A stretch of DNA of 64,000 bases from Actinomycetota bacterium (GTDB taxonomy: Bacteria; Actinomycetota; Acidimicrobiia; Acidimicrobiales; AC-14). The DNA lies in assembly GCA_005888325.1 (NCBI GenBank), contig VAWU01000013.1:51691-115690 (forward strand), written 5' to 3'. Position numbers and translations under genes: made by a program. Of the stretch, positions 24,032 through 32,195 are shown piece by piece (position 1 is the first letter of the stretch; each line of letters opens with the position of its first letter). Below the pieces are notes generated by a model, which was not told where the DNA came from, made no database searches, and saw only the letters and a list, made by a program, of their open reading frames with translations.

Positions 24032-24826
24032 ATGAGCGTGCGGCTGGCCGTCTACGGCGGCGGCAGGATGGGCGAAGCGCTCGTGACCGGGTTGCTCGCG
24101 GCGCGGTGGGCCGGGCCCGACGAGCTGTGCGTGGTCGAGGTCGTCGCGGCGCGCCGTGACGAGCTGGAAAAGGCGCACCGCGGCGTGCAGGTGCGCGCCG
24201 ACGGCATCCGGGCCGACGGCGCGGTGGTCGCGGTCAAGCCGGGTGACGTCGAGGGCGCATGCAGGTCCATCGGCGCAGCCGGTGCGGCGCGGGTGCTGTC
24301 CATCGCCGCCGGCGTGCCCCTCGCGCGGCTCGAGGGATGGTTGGGCGGCGGCGTCCCCGTCGTGCGGGCGATGCCCAACACGCCTGCCCTGGTGGGCGCG
24401 GGCGCGGCGGCCATCGCGGGCGGCGCATCCGTCACCGACGACGACCTCGCCTGGGCCGAGATGGTCCTGTCGTCGGTCGGCACGGTGCACCGGGTCGCGG
24501 AGCCGCTGCTCGATGCGGTCACCGGCCTGTCGGGCTCCGGGCCTGCATACGTGTTCCTCGTGGCCGAGGCGCTCATCGAGGCGGGCGTGCTCGCGGGGCT
24601 GCCGCGTCCCGTGAGCGAGGCCCTCACGACCCAGACGCTCCTCGGCGCGGCGCGGTTGCTGGCCGAGTCGAACGACGGTCCCGAGGCCCTGCGGGCGGCC
24701 GTCACCTCGCCCGGCGGCACCACCGCAGCCGGCCTGCGCACGCTCGAGGCGCGCGGCGTGCGCAGTGCGTTCATCGAGGCGGTCCAGGCCGCGACCGAGC
24801 GGTCACGCCAGCTCGGGGCGGACTGA
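24032..24826 (+). CDS. proC: Pyrroline-5-carboxylate reductase
   Basis: A 264-residue enzyme that reduces pyrroline-5-carboxylate to proline with NAD(P)H. The N-terminal Rossmann motif GGGRMGEAL, the VRAMPNTPALVGAG block and the C-terminal signature GLSGSGPAYVFLVAEAL to TSPGGTTAAGL are diagnostic. Length is standard. Start ATG 24032 has the TAACCT box 6 nt upstream. The small HTH gene follows, as I recall it doing in mycobacteria. Confidence 0.95.
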   Translation: MSVRLAVYGGGRMGEALVTGLLAARWAGPDELCVVEVVAARRDELEKAHRGVQVRADGIRADGAVVAVKPGDVEGACRSIGAAGAARVLSIAAGVPLARLEGWLGGGVPVVRAMPNTPALVGAGAAAIAGGASVTDDDLAWAEMVLSSVGTVHRVAEPLLDAVTGLSGSGPAYVFLVAEALIEAGVLAGLPRPVSEALTTQTLLGAARLLAESNDGPEALRAAVTSPGGTTAAGLRTLEARGVRSAFIEAVQAATERSRQLGAD

Positions 24827-24834
24827 CTCCACTT

Positions 24835-24861
24835 TTCACATTCGCCACAGTGGCGTACAGT
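24835..24861 (+). promoter_or_regulatory. Promoter with palindromic operator candidate for small HTH gene
   Basis: TTCACA (24835-24840) and TACAGT (24856-24861) are spaced 15 bp apart, and the spacer contains a perfect inverted repeat CGCCAC-A-GTGGCG (24843-24855). A protein bound there would block polymerase. The message would start near 24868, about 12 nt before GTG 24880, with GGAGAG in between. Confidence 0.5.
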
Positions 24862-24879
24862 CCTCACAGGCGGAGAGGG

Positions 24880-25083
24880 GTGATTCCACTGTCCCAATCA
24901 GACGCACGGGCTCGTTTCATGACGGTGGCCGAGGTGGCCGAGCTCCTGCGGGTGTCGAGCATGACGGTGTACCGGTTGATCAAGGCCGGTGACCTCGCCG
25001 CGGTGCGCGTCGGGAAGTCCTTCCGGGTACGCGAGGACGACGTCGACCGCTACCTCGCCAGTCGCTACACGCAGGCGGGCTGA
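24880..25083 (+). CDS. Excisionase/MerR-type small HTH DNA-binding protein
   Basis: A 67-residue protein consisting of one winged HTH: MTVAEVAELLRVSSMTVYRL, then IKAGDLAAVRVGKSFRV and REDDVDRYLASR. It resembles the small excisionase-type protein encoded after proC in mycobacteria. Despite the excisionase label there is no phage context, so a chromosomal regulator is more likely. GTG 24880 follows GGAGAG closely; ATG 24919 is a shorter alternative that keeps the whole domain. Confidence 0.85.
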   Translation: MIPLSQSDARARFMTVAEVAELLRVSSMTVYRLIKAGDLAAVRVGKSFRVREDDVDRYLASRYTQAG

Positions 25084-25105
25084 CCCAACTCGCGGGATCG
25101 ACGGG

Positions 25106-25111
25106 TAGCGT
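25106..25111 (+). promoter_or_regulatory. -10 box, near-leaderless, for SAM hydroxide adenosyltransferase gene
   Basis: TAGCGT, 9 nt before ATG 25121. Confidence 0.4.
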
Positions 25112-25120
25112 CGCCGCGCG

Positions 25121-25930
25121 ATGCCGCGGCTCGACACTGTCTCCTTCCTCTCCGATTACGGCCTGGCCGACGAGTTCGTCGGTGTGGTCAAGGCGGTCAT
25201 CCGCACCATCGCCCCCCACGCCGTCGTGATCGACATCACCCACGACATCCCGCCCCACGACACGCGCGCCGGTGGCCTCGCGCTCGCCCGCAGCGTCCAG
25301 TACCTGCCGTCGGGCGTGGTGCTCGCCGTCGTCGACCCGGGTGTGGGCACCGCCCGCCGCGCGGTTGCGGTCGAGGCCGGCCACGATCCGGCGTCGGTGT
25401 TCGTCGGTCCCGACAACGGGCTCCTGGCACCGGCCGTCGGCATGGCGGGTGGCGCGGGTCGGGCGGTATCGCTCACCAACGACGACTACCACCTGCCGTC
25501 CCCCGGTCCCACCTTTGCGGGCCGCGACGTGTTCGCCCCCGCGGCGGCCCACCTCTGCAACGGAGTCGACATCACTGCCCTCGGTGAGCTCATCGACCCC
25601 AACACCTTGCAGCCGGGCCTCCTCCCGCTCACGCGACACGAGGACGCCACCGTCGTGGGTGAGGTGCTCTGGGTCGACCGCTTCGGCAACGCGCAGCTGA
25701 ACGTCGACCCCGACGAGGTCGCGGCGATGGGCGACGTCGTCACGTTGCACGCTGGCGAGCAGGTGCGCACGGCCGTGCGCGCCGCGGCGTTCGCCGAGCT
25801 CGACGCGGGTCAGGTCGGGCTCGTGGTCGACTCGTACGGTCTGCTCGCGCTCGCACTCGATCGGCGATCGGCCGCCGACGAGCTGCGACTGCACCCGGGC
25901 GACGCCGTCACACTTGAAGCCGCGAGATGA
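25121..25930 (+). CDS. SAM hydroxide adenosyltransferase (DUF62, chlorinase/fluorinase family)
   Basis: A 269-residue protein. The N-terminal FLSDYGLADEFVGVVKAVI, the VVDPGVGTARRAVAV block (conserved Asp and Arg) and GRDVFAPAAAHL (conserved His) form the Asp-Arg-His set that activates water in DUF62 enzymes. They hydrolyse S-adenosylmethionine to adenosine and methionine and are related to fluorinase and chlorinase; the Asp-Arg-His set argues for water, not halide. Its physiological role is unclear. Confidence 0.88.
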   Translation: MPRLDTVSFLSDYGLADEFVGVVKAVIRTIAPHAVVIDITHDIPPHDTRAGGLALARSVQYLPSGVVLAVVDPGVGTARRAVAVEAGHDPASVFVGPDNGLLAPAVGMAGGAGRAVSLTNDDYHLPSPGPTFAGRDVFAPAAAHLCNGVDITALGELIDPNTLQPGLLPLTRHEDATVVGEVLWVDRFGNAQLNVDPDEVAAMGDVVTLHAGEQVRTAVRAAAFAELDAGQVGLVVDSYGLLALALDRRSAADELRLHPGDAVTLEAAR

Positions 25931-25940
25931 GGATGGTCAC

Positions 25941-26030
25941 ATGAGACCAGGGACGACGATCACGTTGGGGTTGCTGCTGCTGGGCATCTTCGTGGCGGCC
26001 ATCGTGCAGTTCGTCGTGGCCGGCCGCTGA
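25941..26030 (+). CDS. 29-residue single-span membrane peptide
   Basis: A complete 29-residue ORF, MRPGTTITLGLLLLGIFVAA then IVQFVVAGR, with one membrane helix and basic residues at both ends. GATGAGG sits about 8 nt before the ATG. It starts 10 nt after the adenosyltransferase gene, so is probably on the same transcript. Together with the 24-residue peptide at 10142 it is the second such mini-protein here. Function unknown. Confidence 0.55.
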   Translation: MRPGTTITLGLLLLGIFVAAIVQFVVAGR

Positions 26031-26060
26031 CCGGCCCAACACCCGAGGAGCTGCCTCGAA

Positions 26061-26088
26061 GCAGCACTGCCTCGAGCAGCACTGCCTC
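26061..26088. repeat. 13-bp direct repeat at a convergent gene end
   Basis: GCAGCACTGCCTC occurs at 26061-26073 and again at 26076-26088, just downstream of and slightly into the 3' end of the minus-strand receiver gene. A third, partial version (AGCTGCCTCGA) precedes it. Probably slippage. Confidence 0.6.
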
Positions 26089-26464
26089 AAAGAAGCATCG
26101 TGCAGAGGCGGCTGATCTCGTGCTCGAGCGAAGCCAGGCCTTCGAGCTTGGCGAGGCACACCGCGATGCCGGCCGCTTCTGCCGCGTCCTGCAGCTGAGG
26201 GTCGATGAACGCGGAGTACATGATCATGATCTGTGCGGGACGCGACTCGCGCACCCGGCGGGCGGTCTCGAGCCCGTCCATTCCCGGCATCTTGTAGTCG
26301 ATGACCACCACGTCGGGATCGACCGTCTCGATCATCGCGATCGCCTCCTGCCCGCTGCCCGACGATCCCGCCACCTCGAAGCCGTCGAGGGCGAGCATCG
26401 ACGTCAGCATGTTGCGCACCCGGCGCGTGTCGTCGACGACCATCACACGGATCGGAGGCGGCAT
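26087..26464 (-). CDS. Stand-alone response regulator receiver protein
   Basis: A 125-residue receiver: VMVVDDTRRVRN pocket, phospho-acceptor Asp in VVIDYKMPGMDG, switch Ser in IMYSAFIDP and Lys in CLAKLEGLAS. No output domain. ATG 26464 is preceded 6 nt upstream by TACCCT. It is followed by ABC exporter genes on the same strand further upstream but is transcribed from its own promoter. Confidence 0.9.
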   Translation of the reverse strand: MPPPIRVMVVDDTRRVRNMLTSMLALDGFEVAGSSGSGQEAIAMIETVDPDVVVIDYKMPGMDGLETARRVRESRPAQIMIMYSAFIDPQLQDAAEAAGIAVCLAKLEGLASLEHEISRLCTMLL

Positions 26465-26470
26465 TCGGCG

Positions 26471-26476
26471 AGGGTA
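26471..26476 (-). promoter_or_regulatory. -10 box, leaderless type, for the receiver gene
   Basis: Minus-strand TACCCT, 6 nt before ATG 26464. Confidence 0.55.
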
Positions 26477-26485
26477 CCGGCCGGG

Positions 26486-27295
26486 TCAGATGGCCGCAGC
26501 CATGCGGTCACGGGTGAAGCGACGAGCGCCACCGGTGGCCAGCACGAGCGCGACGAGCCACACCAGCGCGCCTGCGCCGATGGCAAGGGGCAGGGTGACG
26601 AGCAGCAGGCCCGTGCTCTGGCCGACGGCGAGGAAGATCAGGGGAAGGATCACCGCACCACCGAGCTGGTTCGCCTCCTGGGTGCTCTTGGCCCGGGCGG
26701 AGACGCGCACCATCACACCGAGGCCGAGCGCGGCGACCGCGGGGGCGACCCATAGGATCATCACGAGCCACAGCCGGGTGGGGATGAAGATGCGATGCAT
26801 CACCGGCCACGCGGTCGTGTTGACGACGACGGCGAAGAGCACGAACCCGACCCACGACACGAGCACCGCGGGCAGGAAGGCCCCGAGCACCTTCGCGTAG
26901 AAGAGGTCGCGCTCGGGGATCGGCAGGTGGAGGAGGCTCTCGAGCGTGCTGCGCTCCTTCTCGCCCGCGAAGGCGTCCGCGGCGAGGACGCTCGCCACCA
27001 TCAACGGCACGATCAGGAACAGCGGCGCGAGCAGATAGCCGTTCACGAGCACGACGAGGCGCTGAGACTCGGGGAGGTCGAGAATCGGCCGCGCCACGCC
27101 CTTGGGCACCGAGCGGAGGATCCCGTCGACGTTGGGCGCAGCGTGGCTGCGCGCCGCCAGCCCGATGAGGAACGGGAGGAGCACGAGGAGCAGGCCCGGC
27201 ACCAAGATCATGGGGATGAGGACGCCCTTCGACCTGCGTATCGCGGTCAGGTCCTTGACGACGACGGCCTGCATCGCCGGCCACCGCCGCCTCAC
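26486..27295 (-). CDS. ABC-2 type exporter permease (NatB/YhaP-like)
   Basis: About 269 residues with six hydrophobic segments. A cytosolic VVKDLTAIRRSKGVLIPMIL start, a long extracytoplasmic loop (VDGILRSVPKGVARPILDLP) and the AFAGEKERSTLESLLHLPI motif are typical of NatB-type permeases that pump sodium or small lipophilic compounds outward. GTG 27295 overlaps the ATPase stop by 4 nt; ATG 27274 is the alternative. It pairs with the ATPase encoded just upstream. Confidence 0.85.
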   Translation of the reverse strand: MRRRWPAMQAVVVKDLTAIRRSKGVLIPMILVPGLLLVLLPFLIGLAARSHAAPNVDGILRSVPKGVARPILDLPESQRLVVLVNGYLLAPLFLIVPLMVASVLAADAFAGEKERSTLESLLHLPIPERDLFYAKVLGAFLPAVLVSWVGFVLFAVVVNTTAWPVMHRIFIPTRLWLVMILWVAPAVAALGLGVMVRVSARAKSTQEANQLGGAVILPLIFLAVGQSTGLLLVTLPLAIGAGALVWLVALVLATGGARRFTRDRMAAAI

Positions 27296-28233
27296 GACCT
27301 CTCTCCGTCCTGCAGCGCGAAGTAGATCTCCTCGACCGTCGGCGGGCGCGGCACCGCGCCGTAGACGGGCACCTCGCGGCTCACGAGGCTGGCGACCAGG
27401 CTCGGTAGTGCGGCACGACCCTCGACGCAGACCGCCGCGCCCGCGGGCGACGTGTCCGCGCGGATGACACCGCGCGCGCCGCGCAGGATGGCGAGGGTGC
27501 GGTCGTCCGCGGGGCCGCCGAGGTCGAGGTCGACGTTGAGCCCGGACCACAGCTGGGCCGCGAGATCCTCGGGCCGTCCGTACGCCTGAAGCCGCCCCCG
27601 CTGCAGCACGGCCATGCGCTGGCACAGCCGGCCGGCCTCGGCGAGGAAGTGGGTGCAGAGGAGCACCGTGCGGCCCTGCTCGCGGGCGAGCGTCGCGATC
27701 AGGCTCACGACGTCGCGCGTCGCCTCGGGGTCGAGCCCGGAGGTGGGCTCGTCGAGGAACAGCACATCGGGCTCGTGCAAGAGGGCGCGCGCCAACGCCA
27801 CGCGCTTGCGTTGCCCGGTCGAGAGACCCTGCGCCTTCTCGCCGGCGCGGCCGGCCATGTCGAAGCGTTCCAGCATGAGCCGCGCTTGCCGCTCGGCGTC
27901 GACGCGCGACATCCCGCGGATTCGGGCGGGGATCACGACGTTCTCGAGGAGCGTGAGGCGGTCGTCGAGGCCCGCCGTCTCGGTCAGCACACCGGTACGT
28001 CGTCGCACCGCGTCGCCGTCGGCGACGGGATCGAGGCCGAGCACGCGGCTCGTGCCGGCGTCGGGCCGCAGGACGCCGTTGAGCAATCGCACGGTGGTCG
28101 TCTTGCCCGCGCCGTTGGGACCGAGCAGCGCCACGACCTCACCCGGGGCGACCTCGAACGTCAGCTGGTCGACGGCCGGCCGGCTCGCGAACGAGCGCGT
28201 CAGCCCGCTGGTCTCGATCGCCGCGTGCGCCAT
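27292..28233 (-). CDS. ABC-2 exporter ATPase (NatA-like)
   Basis: A 313-residue ATPase with Walker A GPNGAGKTTT, signature LSTGQRKRVALARAL (S-T-G in place of S-G-G) and Walker B VLFLDEPTSGLDP. The C-terminal extension ending IYFALQDGERS is typical of ABC-2 exporters. ATG 28233 is preceded by CACACT at 7 nt, a weak match to the -10 pattern. Coupled by a 4-nt overlap to its permease. Confidence 0.9.
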   Translation of the reverse strand: MAHAAIETSGLTRSFASRPAVDQLTFEVAPGEVVALLGPNGAGKTTTVRLLNGVLRPDAGTSRVLGLDPVADGDAVRRRTGVLTETAGLDDRLTLLENVVIPARIRGMSRVDAERQARLMLERFDMAGRAGEKAQGLSTGQRKRVALARALLHEPDVLFLDEPTSGLDPEATRDVVSLIATLAREQGRTVLLCTHFLAEAGRLCQRMAVLQRGRLQAYGRPEDLAAQLWSGLNVDLDLGGPADDRTLAILRGARGVIRADTSPAGAAVCVEGRAALPSLVASLVSREVPVYGAVPRPPTVEEIYFALQDGERS

Positions 28234-28315
28234 CCCCACCAGTGTGCCCCGTCGCGACCGAGGCCCCGCTCGAAGGGGGCGAATGGACTTTCTTCCTCCA
28301 CTCATCCCATGTCGG

Positions 28316-28321
28316 TACATT
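28316..28321 (+). promoter_or_regulatory. -10 box for the subtilase gene
   Basis: TACATT in an AT-rich stretch gives a start site about 20 nt before ATG 28349, so this message has a short leader. Confidence 0.45.
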
Positions 28322-28348
28322 TGTGGACTTCCCCGGATCGAGGTGCCC

Positions 28349-31300
28349 ATGAGCAGAGTCCGCAATGCCGCCCTGGCCGGCGCGCTCCTGGTGGGGGCCC
28401 TCCAAGGTGGCGTGCTCGCCGGCCGGCCGGCCGCGGCTGCGTCGGGCGGCCCGACCACCCCGACGAGCCCGGCCGCACGGCGGCAGAGCGTGCACATCGA
28501 CCACGAGACGGCCAAGGCCGCGGCGCGGAGGTATGCCCGCTCCCTTCCCGGCCCACAATCCGGGCCCAGCCGCAGCCCGTCCGCAGTGTGCGTGGGCGCG
28601 AGCCCGATCAGCGACCCCGCGGGCGACGTGCCCGGCGGCCAGCTCGACGCCGTGTCCTACCAGCTCGCCTTCGACTGCGGTGCGCCGAACTGGACGTTCT
28701 CGGTCACCACGGCGGCCCCGTGGGCCGACAGCGCGCTCTACACGTTCGATTACTTCGCCGACGTCGACGGCGACCTCTCCAATAACTGCTTCGGGCTCGA
28801 CCGCGATGTCTTCGGGTTCTGGGACGGCGGCCACCTAGTGGCGGTCGTGGGCGCCCTGACGCCGAGCTGCCAGTTCGTGCCGGTGGCCAGCGCAGTCATC
28901 AGCCGGCCCAACTCCACCCGCGTCGACATGGTCTTCTCGAACGCAGCACTGAGTGACCCCTCGTCGCTCACGTGGTACGGGGAGATCAGCGATTCGCCGT
29001 CCCTCGCGCCCGACGACTTCCCCGATAGTGGGGGCTGGATGGTCGACGGGCCGTGCCCGACGGCGTCGTCGAGCGACGGCACGTCCCGCTACTACGTCGC
29101 GGACGTCGACGCGGGCAAGGCCGGCGCCGCGCTGCGCAGAGCGGGCCTCCGCGACGTGAAGGCGCGCGGCGGCTCGATCTTGACGTTCGGCGGTGATCGC
29201 GGCAAGGCCGCCCGCGCGCTGGCCACGGTCGGGCAGCGGGCGACGATCGCGCCCGACTATGTGCGCGCGCCGGCCGACACGCCGAACGACCCGGGCTTCG
29301 CGTTTCAATGGAACTTCGGCACGTTCGCGGGGTCGAACGGTGTGAACGCGGAAGCCGCCTGGACGGGCACGCACGGCTCGTCCTCGATCAAGGTGGCGGT
29401 GCTCGACACGGGTGCCGACACGGCGCACCCGGAGCTGACCGGCAAGCTGGTCGACCCGTGGAACGTAGTCAGCGGCACCACCGACGTGACCGACTCACAG
29501 GGGCACGGGACCGCGGTCTCGGGTCTGATCGCCGGGGTCACCAACAACGCAAGCGGTCTGGCGTCGCTGGGCTGGGACACCCAGGTGATGCCGATCAAGG
29601 TCGGGAACGGGCTGTTCTTCGACTCCGACATCATCCTCGGGCTCGACCGGGCCATCGCCCACGGCGCCGACGTCGTCAACCTGAGCCTCGGCGGCGATTG
29701 CAACTCCGCGCCGTTCGCCGACGCGATCGAGCGCGTCCAGACGAGCGGCGCGTTGGTGGTGGCGGCGGCGGGCAACTCCTTCTCCAGTGGCAACCCGGTG
29801 TTCTACCCGGCCGCGGAGACCGGTGTCCTCGGCATCGGCGCCACCGGCCGCGACGGCGTGCACGCGCCCTACTCGGAGACCGGCGACTTCGTCGACCTGG
29901 TCGCCCCCGGCGGCACGGGTGACACGGCCGGCAACAACATCCCCGTCCTCGCGACCGGGGGCGGCACGACGACAAATGCGGGCACCAGCTTCTCCTCACC
30001 CACGGTCGCGGCCGCGGCGGCGCTCGTGCTGGCGGAGAACCCGTTGCTGTCGCCGTCGGAGGCGGGCGAGATCCTCGAACGCACCGCCCACGACCTCGGA
30101 ACTGCTGGCTACGACACGACCTACGGCGCGGGCATCCTCGACGCGGGAGCCGCGGTCAACGCTGCGCTCACCACCGCGCCGCGCCAGGGCACCTATGTTC
30201 CGATGGACCCCGTACGCATCCTCGACACGCGCGACGCGAGCTTCGGTCACTTCCGCACACCGGTCGGCAACGACAGCGCGTTCCAGGTGCAGGTGGCCGG
30301 CGAGGGCACCGTGCCGGCGAAGGGCATCCTCGCCGTGGTGATGAACGTCACGGTCACCGAGCCGACGGCGAGCGGTTACGTCACGCTCTCACCGACGGGT
30401 CTCACCAAGGGCACCGTCTCGAACCTCAACTTCACCGCGGGCAAGACGGTGGCGAACCTCACGGTGGTGAAGCTCGGGATCGACGGCAAGGTCAACGTGT
30501 ACAACCACTTCGGCTTCACCCATGTGATCGCCGACGTCGTGGGCTGGTTCTCCGACGGGTCCACCGCCGTCCCGGGCGCCCGCTTCAATCCGGTGCAGCC
30601 GGCGCGCATCTACGACACGCGCGACCCGGCCTTCAACCCGACGATGCAGCCGGTGCCTCAGTTCGGCACGATCAACGTGCCGGTCGCCGGCCAGGGTCCT
30701 GTCCCGCCCGTGGGCCAGGTCTCGGCCGTCGTGCTCAACGTCACCGCCGACCAGCCCAGCGCCAGCGGCTTCCTGACGCTCTATGCCAGCGACGCGACGA
30801 GAGGGTCCACGTCGAACCTCAACTTCACCGCCGGCCAGACCGTGCCCAACCTCGCGGTCGTCGAGGTGGGTGCCGACGGGAAGGTGACGGTGTACAACCA
30901 CCTCGGCCACACGCACGTGATCCTCGACGTGGTGGGGTGGTTCGGTGTGGCGGGAGCGGGTCCGGCGACGGGCAAGCGGTTCCACGCGCTCCCGCCGACA
31001 CGCATCTTCGACAGCCGCGATTCGAGCTTCAATCCGGGCACCCAGCCGATCGGCAACAACACTTCGATCGCGGTGGCCGTGACCGGTGTCGGCGGCGTGC
31101 CCCCGGTGAGCGAGGTGTCCGGTGTCGTGCTCAACGTCACCGTCGACCAGCCCAGCGCCGTCGGCTACCTCACGCTCTATCCCGACCTGACGACGAAACC
31201 GTTCGTGTCGAACCTCAACTTCGTGGCCGGCCAGACCGTTCCCAACCTGGCGATGGTGAAGGTCGGCGCCAACGGGAACGTGCGGGTGTACAACTACTCC

Positions 31301-31357
31301 GGTACCACCCACGTGATCCTCGACGCCGTGGGCTACTACACCAGCAGCTCGACGTAG
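28349..31357 (+). CDS. Secreted S8 subtilase with three C-terminal beta repeats
   Basis: A 1002-residue secreted protein. A signal peptide (about residues 1-33) is followed by a region of about 250 residues rich in Asp and Cys (FDYFADVDGDLSNNCFG), an inhibitor-like stretch, and a subtilisin domain with Asp353 (VAVLDTGAD), His386 (SQGHGTAVSG) and Ser547 (AGTSFSSPT). From about residue 613 there are three ~130-residue repeats, each with a RI-[LYF]-D-[TS]-RD start, a VVxNVTV core and an ending such as HVIxDVVGWF. These look like surface adhesion or wall-binding modules. No LPxTG anchor. Confidence 0.9.
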   Translation: MSRVRNAALAGALLVGALQGGVLAGRPAAAASGGPTTPTSPAARRQSVHIDHETAKAAARRYARSLPGPQSGPSRSPSAVCVGASPISDPAGDVPGGQLDAVSYQLAFDCGAPNWTFSVTTAAPWADSALYTFDYFADVDGDLSNNCFGLDRDVFGFWDGGHLVAVVGALTPSCQFVPVASAVISRPNSTRVDMVFSNAALSDPSSLTWYGEISDSPSLAPDDFPDSGGWMVDGPCPTASSSDGTSRYYVADVDAGKAGAALRRAGLRDVKARGGSILTFGGDRGKAARALATVGQRATIAPDYVRAPADTPNDPGFAFQWNFGTFAGSNGVNAEAAWTGTHGSSSIKVAVLDTGADTAHPELTGKLVDPWNVVSGTTDVTDSQGHGTAVSGLIAGVTNNASGLASLGWDTQVMPIKVGNGLFFDSDIILGLDRAIAHGADVVNLSLGGDCNSAPFADAIERVQTSGALVVAAAGNSFSSGNPVFYPAAETGVLGIGATGRDGVHAPYSETGDFVDLVAPGGTGDTAGNNIPVLATGGGTTTNAGTSFSSPTVAAAAALVLAENPLLSPSEAGEILERTAHDLGTAGYDTTYGAGILDAGAAVNAALTTAPRQGTYVPMDPVRILDTRDASFGHFRTPVGNDSAFQVQVAGEGTVPAKGILAVVMNVTVTEPTASGYVTLSPTGLTKGTVSNLNFTAGKTVANLTVVKLGIDGKVNVYNHFGFTHVIADVVGWFSDGSTAVPGARFNPVQPARIYDTRDPAFNPTMQPVPQFGTINVPVAGQGPVPPVGQVSAVVLNVTADQPSASGFLTLYASDATRGSTSNLNFTAGQTVPNLAVVEVGADGKVTVYNHLGHTHVILDVVGWFGVAGAGPATGKRFHALPPTRIFDSRDSSFNPGTQPIGNNTSIAVAVTGVGGVPPVSEVSGVVLNVTVDQPSAVGYLTLYPDLTTKPFVSNLNFVAGQTVPNLAMVKVGANGNVRVYNYSGTTHVILDAVGYYTSSST
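30187..31354 (+). repeat. Three tandem ~390-bp coding repeats (beta-sandwich modules)
   Basis: The segments begin near 30187, 30583 and 30982. Each encodes, in order, RI(L/Y/F)D(T/S)RD, an NVT-containing strand, SNLNF(T/V)AG(K/Q)TV and a YN(H/Y)xGxTHVIxD ending. They have diverged at the DNA level, so they are old duplications. Confidence 0.8.
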
Positions 31358-31373
31358 ACCGCGCGCGGCCCGG

Positions 31374-32024
31374 CTAGGGCTTGCGGTCGAGCGCGCGCAG
31401 CCGGTCCAACAGGAAGAGCAGGTGAGCGGACGGCTCGGGCGGGGGTGGCGGCGGTGGGTCCGGGGCCGCGACGGGTGCAGGCGCGGGCGCGGCGAGCGGC
31501 GCCGGCGCGGCGCGCGGGAGGGGCGCCCGCCGGTTCGACGGCCTCGGTGCGGGCGCCGGCCGCGGTGCCGACGCGGTCCCGCGTTGCATGAAGTCGACGG
31601 TCACGTAAATCATGCCGCCCGCTCCGTAGACCACGCCGACGCCCACGTAGTTGAAGGCGGGGTCGACCAGGTTTTGGTAGTGGGCCGGGCTGTTCTGGAA
31701 CGCCTGCTGCAGGGCGTCGACGCTGCCCCCCTTGCCGACGTTCTCGCCCGCCTTTCTCCAGCCGCTCGGCAACTGGCTGGAGAGCGACGGGTTGTGCGAG
31801 ATGGTCCCTGCCGCCGCCATCTTCGCCGACCACGAGCGGGCCACCGAGACCAGGGTGCCGTCGACGGCGAGCGGCGCGAGGCCCTTCGAGGAGCGCAGGG
31901 AGTTCGTGAGCGACAGGAAGCGGGCCTCGTCGGAGCCGGTGTCGGCGCGCGCCGTCGGCACCGCCATCACCATCGCCAACCCGGTGGCGACGAGCGTCGT
32001 CATCGCCCGTACGCGCTTCGACAT
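31374..32024 (-). CDS. Secreted CAP/SCP-domain protein with Pro/Ala-rich tail
   Basis: A 216-residue protein. A signal peptide (MSKRVRAMTTLVATGLAMVM to about residue 27) precedes a CAP domain with LTNSLRSSKGLAPL, SWSAKMAAAGTISHN, GENVG and SPAHYQNLVDPAFNYVGVGV, the bacterial YkwD-like pattern. The last 70 residues are low-complexity Pro/Ala/Arg. CAP proteins act outside the cell; their biochemical role in bacteria is unclear. A GAGAG stretch just before ATG 32024 may serve as ribosome site. Convergent with the subtilase gene. Confidence 0.88.
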   Translation of the reverse strand: MSKRVRAMTTLVATGLAMVMAVPTARADTGSDEARFLSLTNSLRSSKGLAPLAVDGTLVSVARSWSAKMAAAGTISHNPSLSSQLPSGWRKAGENVGKGGSVDALQQAFQNSPAHYQNLVDPAFNYVGVGVVYGAGGMIYVTVDFMQRGTASAPRPAPAPRPSNRRAPLPRAAPAPLAAPAPAPVAAPDPPPPPPPEPSAHLLFLLDRLRALDRKP

Positions 32025-32195
32025 CTCTCGACAGCCCCTTTGCCACGCCCGGCCCGGGGGGGACCCCTGGCCCGGCGACCACGCCCCGGTCTTCTTCGGT
32101 CACTCTCCGTATCGGCAGGAGGTCCCGACGGCCTTAGAAATCGCAGAACGTGGTCGGAGGGGCGTCCGGTGCCGGGAGTGTGCTGCACTCGTGGC

